This document shows positions 1 through 9,923 of a DNA stretch of 64,000 bases, one piece after another. The position numbers were made by a program, and so were the translations under genes. The stretch is from contig NZ_KB903498.1 in the NCBI RefSeq assembly GCF_000379765.1, forward strand, positions 282,148 through 346,147, in the 5' to 3' direction. A model generated the notes under the pieces. The model made no database searches, was not told the DNA's origin, and was given only the letters and a program-made list of their open reading frames with translations. The stretch's first letter is position 1; the number at the start of each line of letters is the position of its first letter. The stretch is from Flexithrix dorotheae DSM 6795. Lineage in GTDB: Bacteria > Bacteroidota > Bacteroidia > Cytophagales > Flammeovirgaceae.

Positions 1-1
1 C

Positions 2-1654
2 TTTGAGCTTACCCACACCTGGACAGATAACTGGAAATTGCAACCCAATTCTCTTACCAGCGAAGGTGAACACGTTGGGGCTATTATTGGTTTTAAAACC
101 CAAAAAGGTGAGGAAGTAAATGTAAAAGTGGCCTCTTCATTCATCAGCCCGGAACAGGCTCAGCTCAATTTAGACCGGGAAATCGGAGGTGATTCTTTTC
201 TTGAAACCCGAAAAAAGGCAAAGTATGAATGGGAAAAAGAACTTGGAAGAATTCGAATAGAGGATTCAAATATTGACCATATTAAAACCTTTTATTCTTG
301 TTTGTACAGAGTACTATTATTTCCAAGAAAGTTCTATGAACTAGATAAAGATGGTGAAATTGTCCATTACAGCCCATACAATGGAAAAGTACTCCCCGGA
401 TATATGTTCACGGACAATGGATTTTGGGATACCTTCCGAGCAGTTTTCCCATTTTTTAATTTAATGTACAGAGATTTAAACGGACAGATTATGGAAGGTC
501 TGGCCAATACCTATAAAGAATCGGGCTGGTTACCTGAGTGGGCAAGTCCCGGGCATAGGGATTGTATGATTGGATCTAACTCTGCGTCCATTATTGCCGA
601 TGCTTATCTGAAAGGAGTAATTAATACTGAGGTTGAAACGCTTTTTGAAGCTGTATTGAAAAACGCTACTGTAGAAGAAAACCGGCCGGTAAAATCGGTA
701 GGTAGAGAAGGGCTAACCTACTACAACAAACAAGGATTTGTGCCTTATAACGTGGGTATAAATGAAAACACTGCCAGAACATTAGAATATGCTTATGCAG
801 ATTTTACAATTGCTAAAATGGCTGATAAATTGGGTAAAAAGGATTTAGCCGAAAAATTCTACAAACAATCATTAAATTACAAAAACGTGTTCGATCCGTC
901 TACTAACCTGATGAGGGGGAAAAATGAGGATGGTAATTTCCAATCTCCCTTTAATCCTTTAAAGTGGGGAGATGCTTTCACTGAGGGAAATAGCCTTCAT
1001 TATACCTGGTCTGTTTTTCATGATATCCATGGACTCATTGATATGATGGGCGGAAATGAAAAGTTTATAGCCCAACTGGACAATGTTTTTGAAATGCCAC
1101 CTGAGTATGATGATTCCTACTATGGATTTACCATCCATGAAATTAGGGAAATGCAAATTGTGAATATGGGTAATTATGCACATGGAAATCAACCCATCCA
1201 GCATATGATTTATTTGTATAATTATGCAGGTGTACCTTACAAAACTCAGGAGAGAATCAGAGAAGTATTGGTCAACTTATATTCGGCTACTCCCGATGGT
1301 TATTGTGGAGATGAAGACAATGGACAAACTTCTGCCTGGTATGTGTTTAGCTCATTGGGATTTTATCCGGTTACTCCTGGAACAGACCAATATATAATTG
1401 GAAGTCCATTATTTGATAAAGCCACTTTAACCCTGGAAAGTGGCAAAACATTTACCATATCTTCAGAAAATAATTCAGACAAAAATTATTATATCCAGGC
1501 TGCTCAATTGAATGGTGAAAACTACTCAAACAATTTTTTAAATTATGAGGATATTTTGGAGGGAGGAAAATTGCACTTCAAATTGGACGGAATACCAAAT
1601 GAGAAATGGGGTAGTCAGCCAGAAAACCTCCCCTATTCTTTGAGTAAGGAATAA
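2..1654 (+). CDS. GH92 family alpha-mannosidase, 5'-truncated by window edge
   Basis: The reading frame is open to the left edge, so this is the C-terminal part (about 550 residues) of a longer protein; a TTG at 38 is not a credible start. It matches the catalytic half of glycoside hydrolase family 92, exo-acting calcium-dependent alpha-mannosidases that usually span 700-780 residues. Visible family signatures are DNGFWDTFRAVFP, PEWASPGHRDCMIG, ENTARTLEYAYADF, the GNQPIQHMIYLYNY segment and the C-terminal GQTSAWYVFSSLGFYP block. In the third-last motif most family members have NEPSHH; here it is GNQPIQH, as in several bacteroidete paralogues. Members are normally exported or outer-membrane lipoproteins, but the signal region is outside the window. 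It lies upstream of a sigma/FecR/Sus unit on the same strand, fitting a glycan-use locus. The family call is firm; the exact mannoside linkage cannot be read. Confidence 0.93.
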   Translation, partial: FELTHTWTDNWKLQPNSLTSEGEHVGAIIGFKTQKGEEVNVKVASSFISPEQAQLNLDREIGGDSFLETRKKAKYEWEKELGRIRIEDSNIDHIKTFYSCLYRVLLFPRKFYELDKDGEIVHYSPYNGKVLPGYMFTDNGFWDTFRAVFPFFNLMYRDLNGQIMEGLANTYKESGWLPEWASPGHRDCMIGSNSASIIADAYLKGVINTEVETLFEAVLKNATVEENRPVKSVGREGLTYYNKQGFVPYNVGINENTARTLEYAYADFTIAKMADKLGKKDLAEKFYKQSLNYKNVFDPSTNLMRGKNEDGNFQSPFNPLKWGDAFTEGNSLHYTWSVFHDIHGLIDMMGGNEKFIAQLDNVFEMPPEYDDSYYGFTIHEIREMQIVNMGNYAHGNQPIQHMIYLYNYAGVPYKTQERIREVLVNLYSATPDGYCGDEDNGQTSAWYVFSSLGFYPVTPGTDQYIIGSPLFDKATLTLESGKTFTISSENNSDKNYYIQAAQLNGENYSNNFLNYEDILEGGKLHFKLDGIPNEKWGSQPENLPYSLSKE

Positions 1655-1683
1655 GTAATTTGACTTAGTTGGAGGGGTTATTT

Positions 1684-1974
1684 TTAATTTCCTTCAGGAA
1701 GAAGTTCAATAACCTGCTCCAGTTCTTTTGTTAGATTTATATAATTGGGGGCAGCAAGGAAATACCGACCTCCTTTGGTGCTGGCCTGTGCTGTTTCCCA
1801 TCTAAATCCATACTTATCTCCCAGTCTTTCCCAAAATTCAAAAAGAATACTATTAGGTATACTTCCTAAATTATTGCCTTCAGAGAGATCTGCAATCTCC
1901 TGATATTCAGTATATGTCATTTGATATTCATTCAGTTCCATTTCGGTTCTTTTATCTTCTATGTTTACAGCCAT
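1684..1974 (-). CDS. Hypothetical small protein (96 aa)
   Basis: I do not recognise this protein. It is a soluble, acidic 96-residue product with no signal peptide or membrane segment. It contains aromatic-rich stretches such as FEFWERLGDKYGFRWETA and ends in a short helix-like tail. It starts with ATG at 1974 and lies convergent to the GH92 gene with only about 30 bp between stop codons. Codon use looks like that of its neighbours, and no competing frame is present, so it is probably a real gene of unknown function. Confidence 0.6.
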   Translation of the reverse strand: MAVNIEDKRTEMELNEYQMTYTEYQEIADLSEGNNLGSIPNSILFEFWERLGDKYGFRWETAQASTKGGRYFLAAPNYINLTKELEQVIELLPEGN

Positions 1975-2238
1975 TTTATTGCGGAAAAATTCGGTAATTT
2001 GGTTTGTATAAATATTGTAGGTAAAATAACAAAAAATGATTGATTTCTGGTAGTGAACTCAATTAACTTTTTATTAAGGACCTTTTTTTCCTTTAAAACT
2101 TTTTCCACCGAAGGTGGAATATTGAAATCTAAATGGCGAATTTTCGCCTTTAATGAAAAAAATTCCATTTAAGATCACTTTTTTATTGGAAAAATGCTTT
2201 TTTTTTCCAAAATTAAACAACAGGATATTAATCACTTT

Positions 2239-2856
2239 ATGACTTATTCGAACTCTGGTATTATTAAAGAAACACAACCCCCATTAACTGAGCGGTTCGA
2301 TGAATTGTGGAAGGAACTGATCAATGGCAATAAAGATGCATTTATGCAAATTTATTCGAACCACTATCCTATCCTGTTTAGCTACGGCCTTAAGTTGAGC
2401 GGTGATAGAGAGTTAACAAGAGATTGCATTCAGGAAGTGTTCATCGAAATCTGGACAAGAAGGGAAAAATTGCGTGAGGTTTGGTCTGTAAAATCCTACC
2501 TTTTAACAATATTCAGGCGTACAATTTTAAAAAAGCTGGAAGTAGAACACAAAAAAGTCGGAATAGATCCTGATTCAAATCCGGTAGGTCAAATTGAGTT
2601 TTCTCATGAGGATTTCCTCATCAAAAAACAAGGTGCAGACGAATGGAAAAAAAAGCTTTTGTTTGCCCTTGGTAAATTACCCCAAAGACAAAAAGAAATA
2701 ATCTATTTGCGATTTTTCGATAACCTGGATTATCAGGAAATTTCTGAAATTACCACCCTGAATTATCAGGTCGTCAGGAATCAGGTTTATAAGGCTATGC
2801 TAAAATTGAAAAAAATAATGCATCTGATTCTCCTACCCCTTTTATTTATGGTTTAA
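2239..2856 (+). CDS. ECF-type RNA polymerase sigma factor
   Basis: This is a group IV (extracytoplasmic function) sigma-70 factor that would direct RNA polymerase to the nearby Sus genes. Region 2 is visible around residues 30-100, with a core DCIQEVFIEIWTRR segment. Region 4 near the C-terminus contains LPQRQKEIIYLRF followed by a helix-turn-helix (YQEISEITTLNYQVVRNQVYKAMLKLKK). The frame opens at 2194, but ATG 2239 (MTYSNSG) was preferred because it places region 2 at the usual distance from the N-terminus. The next gene is a FecR anti-sigma factor, then SusC with an STN domain, the classical trans-envelope signalling order in Bacteroidota. Substrate binding at SusC would release the sigma factor through FecR. 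The substrate itself is not readable. Confidence 0.9.
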   Translation: MTYSNSGIIKETQPPLTERFDELWKELINGNKDAFMQIYSNHYPILFSYGLKLSGDRELTRDCIQEVFIEIWTRREKLREVWSVKSYLLTIFRRTILKKLEVEHKKVGIDPDSNPVGQIEFSHEDFLIKKQGADEWKKKLLFALGKLPQRQKEIIYLRFFDNLDYQEISEITTLNYQVVRNQVYKAMLKLKKIMHLILLPLLFMV

Positions 2857-3053
2857 GAAGGAAAATTTTAAAATCTTCACTTTTTTAAAAAAAAAATAAA
2901 ATCAGAAGGTTACAAAACAAAAAATCCCCCCACTATTAGTTACAACCAGATTAAAAGGCATTTTTTAGGCCTACCAACTTTCAATAATACTTTAATCCAT
3001 TATTACTAAACAACCCCATTTTTTTGAGGTTGAAATAATCATTTATTCTATTA

Positions 3054-4088
3054 ATGAATTACTCAAACTTCAATATAGAGGATTTTTTAGCTGATGAAGG
3101 CTTTCAAAATTTCATTTTACACCCAAAGGATAAACACGATCATCTTTGGACTAACTTTTTAAAGGAATACCCCGAAAAAAGAGCGGAATTTATGGAAGCA
3201 GCCAAGCTACTGAAACATTTGGAAATAGAACCACGAAAGCCTATTCCCGAAGAGTTTGAAATGGATATACAGGAAATTTCCGCTTACCTCAACCAACCAA
3301 ATATAACCACCAAAAGAAATAATGTGGTTCAGCTATTTCCCTACTGGAGGAAAATTGCAGCAGCTTTCTTATTCATGGCTTTTAGCGCGACACTTTATTT
3401 TTATGTACTCCCAAAAGTATTAGAAAAGCCTGTTGCAGAAGCCCCTTCCATTGAAACCATTGAGCGGGAAACTCCTAAAGGTACCAAATTAATCCTGACC
3501 CTAAAGGATGGTACAAGAGTAAAATTAAATGCAGAAAGCAAACTGAGTTTTCCAGAATCCTTCTCAGATGAATTCAGAGAAGTTACTTTGGTAGGAGAAG
3601 CTTTTTTTGAAGTGGCCAAAGATTCAACCAAACCCTTTGTAATTAAATCTGGAAATTTGACAACTACAGTTTTAGGTACTGCATTCAATATAAAAGCCTA
3701 TCCTGGTGAGGAGGATATAAAAGTAGCCGTAGAGGAAGGGAAAGTAAAAGTAGAAACTGCCAAAAAACAAACTAATATGCTGGTGGCCAATGAAATGGTA
3801 ACTTTCAATAAAATGGCAGGAGGTATTCAGAAAAGCCACTTTAACCCTGCAGAAATCCTTTGTTGGAAAGAAAACACAATCTGTTTTAAAGATGCTTCTT
3901 TTGATGAAATAAAAACTACTCTGGAAAGATGGTATGGAGTAGATTTTATCATGAAGGAAGGATTGGAAATAAAGGAAGAGTTTAACGGAACCTTTGTTAA
4001 TAAAAGCCTGGAAGAGGTGCTAATCGGTCTTAATTATACATCAAATTTTAAATATGACATAAACGGAAAATCTGTATTTATTCGATAA
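3054..4088 (+). CDS. FecR family anti-sigma factor
   Basis: This inner-membrane anti-sigma regulator is paired with the upstream ECF sigma factor. The N-terminal cytosolic segment (residues 1-95, beginning NYSNFNIEDFLADEGF) should bind the sigma factor. One transmembrane helix lies at about residues 98-118 (KIAAAFLFMAFSATLYFYVLP). A periplasmic FecR domain follows, with the typical TPKGTKLILTLKDGTRVKLNAES and GEAFFEV motifs. The C-terminal DUF4974-like domain (about 275-344) includes FDEIKTTLERWYGV and would contact the STN domain of SusC. Length of 344 residues is usual. The N-terminal domain has a close free-standing relative at 12787-13104. Confidence 0.92.
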   Translation: MNYSNFNIEDFLADEGFQNFILHPKDKHDHLWTNFLKEYPEKRAEFMEAAKLLKHLEIEPRKPIPEEFEMDIQEISAYLNQPNITTKRNNVVQLFPYWRKIAAAFLFMAFSATLYFYVLPKVLEKPVAEAPSIETIERETPKGTKLILTLKDGTRVKLNAESKLSFPESFSDEFREVTLVGEAFFEVAKDSTKPFVIKSGNLTTTVLGTAFNIKAYPGEEDIKVAVEEGKVKVETAKKQTNMLVANEMVTFNKMAGGIQKSHFNPAEILCWKENTICFKDASFDEIKTTLERWYGVDFIMKEGLEIKEEFNGTFVNKSLEEVLIGLNYTSNFKYDINGKSVFIR

Positions 4089-4260
4089 AAATCGAGTTGG
4101 GAAGAGCCCAGCTTCTGTTATTTCGCGACCCTTAACAGGAACAGCATCTTACCCACAAAAATGAATTTCAACAATTGTTCAATATCTTATTTAGACTACC
4201 AACTTTTTAAATTTTAAATATAAAAAAATGAATATGAAAATTGATTCGGGATAAGAAAAA

Positions 4261-4290
4261 GGCCAGTAGTCCCGCAAAGAAAAACTGGCC
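4261..4290. other. Hairpin in the leader between fecR and susC
   Basis: GGCCAGT (4261-4267) and ACTGGCC (4284-4290) form a 7-bp perfect stem around a 16-nt loop in the 297-bp gap before susC. A run of Ts begins about 8 nt further on (4298). It could be an attenuating terminator or processing site that sets SusC levels apart from the regulators. The gap to the T run makes a normal intrinsic terminator doubtful. Nothing else clear is seen in the gap. Confidence 0.3.
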
Positions 4291-4385
4291 AATAAGGTTT
4301 TTTCCACACTACAAAAATGCGACCCTTTATAGTTCGGAAAAAAACCAAGTTTTTAACTATTTTTCATTAAAAACCATCTAAAAAT

Positions 4386-7300
4386 ATGAAATTGAAATTA
4401 CTAAGACAAATTTATATTATGTCTAAATACACAGTACTCGGCATTGTGTTACAGGCTATTTTGGCAACTATGCTTGTGGCCAAGAATGGAAATGCACAAC
4501 ACAAAAGCCTGGAGGAGATATATGTCACTATCGACTTTGAAAATGAACGTCTCGAAGATGCTTTGATGGCTCTTGAAGAGAAGACAAAATTTAGCTTTGT
4601 TTTCAATGGAGTTACTCTCGATAAAAATCAAATTATTTCTGCCGAAGCTCAAAATGCTTCACTCGCTTCACTTTTAAGACATTTGTCTAAAGATGCCAAA
4701 TTGAGGTTTAAAAGGGTGAACGAAAATATTTTCGTAAGCCGTAAAAATTACCTCCAACCCGCTGTCACAGAGATCATTGAAAATTTTGACCCTACCCAAA
4801 CAGTAATTACAGGTAAGGTTACCTCTGCTGATGACGGTGAAGTACTTCCCGGTGTGAGTATCCTCATAAAAGGAACCACTACAGGTACCACTACAGATTT
4901 TGATGGTAATTACAAATTAAGTGTTCCGGAAACAGGAATTTTGGAATTCAGCTACATTGGTTTTAAAACTCAGGAAGTTGCTATAGGAAGTCAGTCAGTA
5001 ATTAATGTAAAACTGGAAACTGACCTGGAACAACTTGAAGAAGTAGTAGTAGTAGGTTATGGTACTCAGGAAAAAGCCAACCTTACAGGTGCTGTAGGTG
5101 TAGCAGATGGTGAGGTATTAGCCAACAGACCTATTGTGAATGTGGGTGAAGGTCTGAAAGGTGTAATTCCAAACCTGAATGTAAACATTAGAAATGGTGA
5201 CCCTGCTGAACCTATCGAATTTAATATCAGGGGATTTGAATCCATCAATGGTGGCCAGCCTCTTGTATTAGTAGACGGAGTTCCGATGGATTTGAATAAA
5301 ATTAACCCAAATGACATTGAGTCAATCAGTGTTTTAAAGGATGCCGCTGCCTCAGCCGTATATGGAGCCAGGGCTGCTTTTGGAGTAGTACTGGTGACTA
5401 CCAAAAAAGGACAGGGTGAAAAAATTAATGTTTCCTTTGGTGCTGAATTTGGGATGGCCAAGCCAATTCTATTTATCGATCCTATTACCGATCCATACCA
5501 ATTTGTATTGGCCAGAAACCAGGCCAATGAAAGAACAAATGGAGCGCCTGCCTATGATCAGGATTATATTGACGGAACAAGAAGATACAGTGAAAACCCT
5601 ACTTTAGAAAATGCCTGGGGTGTTTTCAATGGCCAGTTAAGACATTATGGCTATAATAATTATGTGAACGAGCTAATCACAGATTTTGCTCCTCAGCAAA
5701 AATACAATGTGAGTGTTTCTGGAGCTTCTGACAAATCTTCTCTCTATGCTTCATTTGGCTATCTGAATAAAGATGGATACTTAAAAAATAAGGAAAAAAA
5801 TGAAAACTTTAAGCGGTACAACATTCTTTTAAAAGGTGATTTTAAAGTTAATAATTGGATGAGTCTGGATAGTAGGGCATTGGTGACCATAGAAAAAAGT
5901 GATAAACCTCATTTCTATCACTGGGATGTAAACATCAATACTTCTGCCAGACAAGATCCACTGGATCCTATCCAATTCCCTGATTTGGATTACTACCTGA
6001 CTCCGGGAGATAAAGAGGATTTTGCACAATATCAGGGCATGTACTTTGGAGGGACCAACTTTTTTCCTTATCTGGAAGATGGTGGCAGACAAACCTGGAC
6101 CAGAAATGACATTGTACTCACACAAGGAGCCACCTTAACTCCGATTAAAGGATTGAACATCAGAGGTGAATTTTCTGCCAATTATAGGTACAGAGATTTC
6201 CAGGATGTACAAAGTAAGGTTGAGGTCATTTCAAATCGTGATTTAGAAGGGGGTTTAATAATTGACAATGGATTTAGTGGAAATGACTGGATCAATAATG
6301 TAAGTAATAATGATCAGTATTATGTAATTAATACTTATGCTGATTATACTATCGATACAGAAAGTGGTCATTATGTTAAAGCCATGGTGGGTTTTAACCA
6401 GGAATGGGGTCGTTTTCAATATATTCGGGCACGAGCCTATAGCTTAATTACACCACAAATTACTGACCTTAATGCCACTGTTGGAAATCAGGAAACTTAT
6501 GGTGGAAAAGAGCATACTTCACTTAGAGGTGCTTTCTATAGAGTCAACTATATATTCAAAGACAAATACCTCCTCGAACTTAATGGTAGGTACGATGGAA
6601 CATCAAGATTCCCTAAAGAAGACAGGTTTGGCTTTTTCCCATCATTTTCTGTGGGTTGGAGAATATCCAACGAAGCATTCATGAGCAATACTTCAGGTTG
6701 GCTGGACAATTTGAAACTAAGGGCTTCTTACGGTACTTTAGGAAATCAGTTATTGTTTGAACCAAACGGAACAACTCCAATTTACTACCCATATATTCCA
6801 ACAATGGGTTCAGGAACTTCGCCTTACATGATGTCAAGTGGATCAAGAACACCATATGTTTCAGCCGCAGGATTGGTAAGTCCAACCCTAACCTGGGAAA
6901 CTGTTATTTCTAAAAATATTGGAGTAGATATTTCAGTGCTCAATAACAGACTTGACTTTTCATTTGACTGGTATACCAGAGATACAAAAGACATGTTGAC
7001 CGATGTGGAATTTCCTTCAATTCTTGGAACAGCCGCACCTAAACAAAATGCTGCAGACTTACAGACCAAAGGATGGGAAATTGCGGCTACCTGGAAAACA
7101 AGGATTAATAGCGACTGGAATTACAACATCACCCTCGCTTTAGCGGATAATTTATCCAAAATTACTAAGTATGATAACCCGACTGGTGCATTAAGCGAAT
7201 ACTATGTTGGACAAGTGGTGGCTGACGAAGGAGGAGAAAGATGGGGATATGAAACCGTAGGAATTTTCCAAACAGAAGCTGAAGTTGCAGAATGGGCGGA

Positions 7301-7919
7301 TCAATCTCAACTTGGCGCAAACTGGAGACCAGGTGATATCAAATATGCCGATTTAAACGGTGATGGTAAAATAAACGCAGGTGACAATACACTGGAAAAC
7401 CCAGGTGATCAAAAGATTATCGCCTATGAAAACCCAAGGTATAGTTACGGTCTTACAGGTAATGTAGGATGGAAAGGATTGACACTTAATTTATTCTTCC
7501 AGGGAGTATTAAAATATGATTACTGGCCACCAAATGGCAACTGGGTTGCATTCTATCCATTTAATGCAGGTCATGTAGAGAATTATTACCTAACCGATAC
7601 CTGGAGTGAATCTAATCCTAATGCCTATTTTGCAGCACCACATATTTCAACTAACACCAAGCAGAATATCCATCCTCAAACAAGATATGTGCAAAATGCT
7701 GCCTATATCCGGTTAAGAAACCTGACATTGGCTTATAATCTACCGGCAAAAATGACCGAAAAAATTGGATTGGGAACTGCACAAATCTATTTTTCAGGAA
7801 TGAACATGTGGGAATATACCAAAATGAGAAAGCCGCTTGATCCGGAAGTAAGACCTACGCTTACTCAGGAGTATTACAAGCAAAGAATTTATTCTTTAGG
7901 AGTTCAAGTATCATTTTAG
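4386..7919 (+). CDS. SusC/RagA family TonB-dependent outer-membrane transporter with STN domain
   Basis: This 1177-residue protein imports oligosaccharides across the outer membrane with TonB energy. After an N-terminal signal (to about residue 38, ending KNGNAQ) comes a secretin/TonB short N-terminal (STN) domain at about 43-118, with IDFENERLEDALMALEEKTKFSFVFNG. A carboxypeptidase-regulatory-like beta-sandwich follows at about 138-215 (ITGKVTSADDGEVLPGVS). The plug opens with EEVVVVGYGTQEKANLTGAV and contains the family block VLKDAAASAVYGARAAFGVV. The rest is a beta-barrel ending in the usual aromatic terminus (QVSF). The STN domain marks it as a transducer talking to the FecR protein upstream. 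The matching SusD begins 24 bp downstream. Confidence 0.95.
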   Translation: MKLKLLRQIYIMSKYTVLGIVLQAILATMLVAKNGNAQHKSLEEIYVTIDFENERLEDALMALEEKTKFSFVFNGVTLDKNQIISAEAQNASLASLLRHLSKDAKLRFKRVNENIFVSRKNYLQPAVTEIIENFDPTQTVITGKVTSADDGEVLPGVSILIKGTTTGTTTDFDGNYKLSVPETGILEFSYIGFKTQEVAIGSQSVINVKLETDLEQLEEVVVVGYGTQEKANLTGAVGVADGEVLANRPIVNVGEGLKGVIPNLNVNIRNGDPAEPIEFNIRGFESINGGQPLVLVDGVPMDLNKINPNDIESISVLKDAAASAVYGARAAFGVVLVTTKKGQGEKINVSFGAEFGMAKPILFIDPITDPYQFVLARNQANERTNGAPAYDQDYIDGTRRYSENPTLENAWGVFNGQLRHYGYNNYVNELITDFAPQQKYNVSVSGASDKSSLYASFGYLNKDGYLKNKEKNENFKRYNILLKGDFKVNNWMSLDSRALVTIEKSDKPHFYHWDVNINTSARQDPLDPIQFPDLDYYLTPGDKEDFAQYQGMYFGGTNFFPYLEDGGRQTWTRNDIVLTQGATLTPIKGLNIRGEFSANYRYRDFQDVQSKVEVISNRDLEGGLIIDNGFSGNDWINNVSNNDQYYVINTYADYTIDTESGHYVKAMVGFNQEWGRFQYIRARAYSLITPQITDLNATVGNQETYGGKEHTSLRGAFYRVNYIFKDKYLLELNGRYDGTSRFPKEDRFGFFPSFSVGWRISNEAFMSNTSGWLDNLKLRASYGTLGNQLLFEPNGTTPIYYPYIPTMGSGTSPYMMSSGSRTPYVSAAGLVSPTLTWETVISKNIGVDISVLNNRLDFSFDWYTRDTKDMLTDVEFPSILGTAAPKQNAADLQTKGWEIAATWKTRINSDWNYNITLALADNLSKITKYDNPTGALSEYYVGQVVADEGGERWGYETVGIFQTEAEVAEWADQSQLGANWRPGDIKYADLNGDGKINAGDNTLENPGDQKIIAYENPRYSYGLTGNVGWKGLTLNLFFQGVLKYDYWPPNGNWVAFYPFNAGHVENYYLTDTWSESNPNAYFAAPHISTNTKQNIHPQTRYVQNAAYIRLRNLTLAYNLPAKMTEKIGLGTAQIYFSGMNMWEYTKMRKPLDPEVRPTLTQEYYKQRIYSLGVQVSF

Positions 7920-7943
7920 TAAAAACTTAAAGCAAAAACGAAA

Positions 7944-9734
7944 ATGAAAAAATATATATTAAAATTTATCATACTCATCTTTGCAACATTACTTTCTTTC
8001 AGTTGCAATAATGAATTCCTTGAAAGATATCCTTTGGATGAAATTAGTAACGATTCTTTCTGGAATACAGAAAACGATTTAAAGGTTTACAACAATAGTT
8101 TGTATGATCTCGCCAGAAATGACGATAATGTGCCTATTCTAATGGGATTTGATGATGGTTTTGACAGTCACCGGTATGGAATATGGAATCTTTCAGGTTT
8201 CTCAGATGATACTGCGCCTCGTCACTCCAGACATAATAATTATCAAAGGGTGAGAGCTGGAAAACACAATGTTCCCAATAATCCATTTTGGTATGGATAC
8301 AAGGGCTGGAATTTTGTAAGAGCCATCAATGTGGGAATGGATAATTACGACAGAGCAACTGTTTCTGAGGAAGTGAGGAATCAATATGTGGGTGAAGCAC
8401 GCTTATTCAGAGGATGGTTTTATGCGGATAAGGTTTCAAAATTTGGAAACGTACAATGGGTGGATACTGAATTAAACATTGATGATGATGAAGTTTTATA
8501 CGGGGAAAGAGATGAGAGAGAATTTGTGATGGGCAAAGTACTGGAGGACTTAAATTTTGCAGTTACCCATATGCCAGATGATTGGGGAGATGGAAACGCT
8601 CCTGGCCGATTAAACAGATGGGCTGCACTTTTGGTAAAATCAAGGGTTTGTTTATTTGAAGGTACCTGGAGGAAATACCACGGAGGAACTGATCCGGATA
8701 TGTGGCTTCAGGAGGCTGCCAGTGCTGCAGAAGAATTAATTGACAATGGTCCTTATTCTTTGTATTCCACTGGTGATCCAAATTTCGATTACAATGCCAT
8801 TCACAGAATGACAGATCTTTCTGGAAATCCTGAAGTATTATATTGGAGAAGGTATGAATTAGGAATTTTCACAAATCATGCGCAAAGCTATCATAGAGGA
8901 TATAATGGAGGAGCAACTAAAAGTCTTGTAGAAGATTATTTATGTACTGATGGTTTACCCATTACCTTATCCCCTTTATATAAAGGAGATGCTGTTTATA
9001 CAGAAATTTTCGAAAACAGAGATCCCAGGTTAAGACAAACAGTTCTTCATCCTGATGATCAGGCGATATACAGGTATGGCAATATCGATGCAGACAAAGC
9101 AATGTATCCTAAAATTCAGGGAATGACCACACCAGGTCAGTCAGTTTATACCGGTTATCACATCATAAAAGTGTACGATGTAAATGCTGCCCATGCCACT
9201 TATAATACCTCTTCTACTCCTGCAATTATCCTAAGATTTGCTGAGGCCCTCTTAAACTTTGCAGAAGCTAAAGCAGAATTAGGAACCATTTCCCAGGGCG
9301 ATTTGGATAAAAGTATCAATCTTTTAAGAGCCAGAGTAGGTATGCCAAATATGCCTTTAAACCCTCAAATGGATCCAAAATATGCCAATGATGGTGTTTC
9401 CTCTTTAATCGTAGAAATTAGAAGAGAGCGAAGGCTTGAATTATTCATGGAAGGTTTCCGATATGATGACATTAGAAGGTGGAAACAAGGTAAAAAACTA
9501 ACCCAAAAGGATTATGGAGTACGGTGGGATGAAGCCAGTCGAAATGCTATCGATCCAAATGGAGAAGTTACTGTTCAGTTTTCTGAAGTGGATGGTGTAG
9601 AATACCTGGATATTTATAAAGGAACTGATTATGAAACACCAGAGTTTGATGAAGGCAAGCATTATTTGTGGCCAATACCAATTAGCGAAATATCTCAAAA
9701 TCCTAATTTAGGTCAAAATCCTGGCTGGGAATAA
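7944..9734 (+). CDS. SusD/RagB family glycan-binding lipoprotein
   Basis: This is the surface lipoprotein lid for the preceding SusC. The signal peptide ends in LLSFSC, giving a lipidated Cys at residue 21, followed by NNEFLERYPLDEISNDSFW, the standard SusD N-terminal motif. Tetratricopeptide-like helices carry the signatures RGWFYADKVSKFG, LNRWAALLVKSRVCLFEGT and ILRFAEALLNFAEAKAELG. The C-terminus has RRERRLELFMEGFRYDDIRRW and ends HYLWPIP...NPNLGQNPGWE. Length of 596 residues is usual. It shares the operon with susC and is followed by a strong terminator. The bound glycan cannot be inferred from sequence. Confidence 0.95.
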   Translation: MKKYILKFIILIFATLLSFSCNNEFLERYPLDEISNDSFWNTENDLKVYNNSLYDLARNDDNVPILMGFDDGFDSHRYGIWNLSGFSDDTAPRHSRHNNYQRVRAGKHNVPNNPFWYGYKGWNFVRAINVGMDNYDRATVSEEVRNQYVGEARLFRGWFYADKVSKFGNVQWVDTELNIDDDEVLYGERDEREFVMGKVLEDLNFAVTHMPDDWGDGNAPGRLNRWAALLVKSRVCLFEGTWRKYHGGTDPDMWLQEAASAAEELIDNGPYSLYSTGDPNFDYNAIHRMTDLSGNPEVLYWRRYELGIFTNHAQSYHRGYNGGATKSLVEDYLCTDGLPITLSPLYKGDAVYTEIFENRDPRLRQTVLHPDDQAIYRYGNIDADKAMYPKIQGMTTPGQSVYTGYHIIKVYDVNAAHATYNTSSTPAIILRFAEALLNFAEAKAELGTISQGDLDKSINLLRARVGMPNMPLNPQMDPKYANDGVSSLIVEIRRERRLELFMEGFRYDDIRRWKQGKKLTQKDYGVRWDEASRNAIDPNGEVTVQFSEVDGVEYLDIYKGTDYETPEFDEGKHYLWPIPISEISQNPNLGQNPGWE

Positions 9735-9760
9735 ACAGATTATAATTTCATATTTCATTC

Positions 9761-9794
9761 AAAAGCACCTTACACTTGTGAGGTGCTTTTTTTT
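9761..9794 (+). terminator. Intrinsic terminator after susD
   Basis: AAAGCACCT (9762-9770) pairs with AGGTGCTTT across a 10-nt loop and runs directly into eight Ts. It lies 26 bp after the SusD stop and should end the sigma/Sus transcript. Confidence 0.85.
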
Positions 9795-9923
9795 GTTGTA
9801 CATCTCTTTTTAAAACCACTTATGTAAACCCCAAATTTTTTTAAAAGCATAAATTCGCATTAACTCTCAATTTTTCGTAAGTTAGTGTTCTTCTAATCCA
9901 TTAAACAAAAATATACTTTTAAT

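Noticed and set aside
2103..2119. TTCCACC-GAA-GGTGGAA hairpin as a terminator
   Set aside because: No T tract follows on either strand; it may be a chance palindrome or leader structure before the sigma gene.
5066..5527. 153-residue minus-strand frame inside susC
   Set aside because: Antisense shadow of a strongly conserved SusC plug region.
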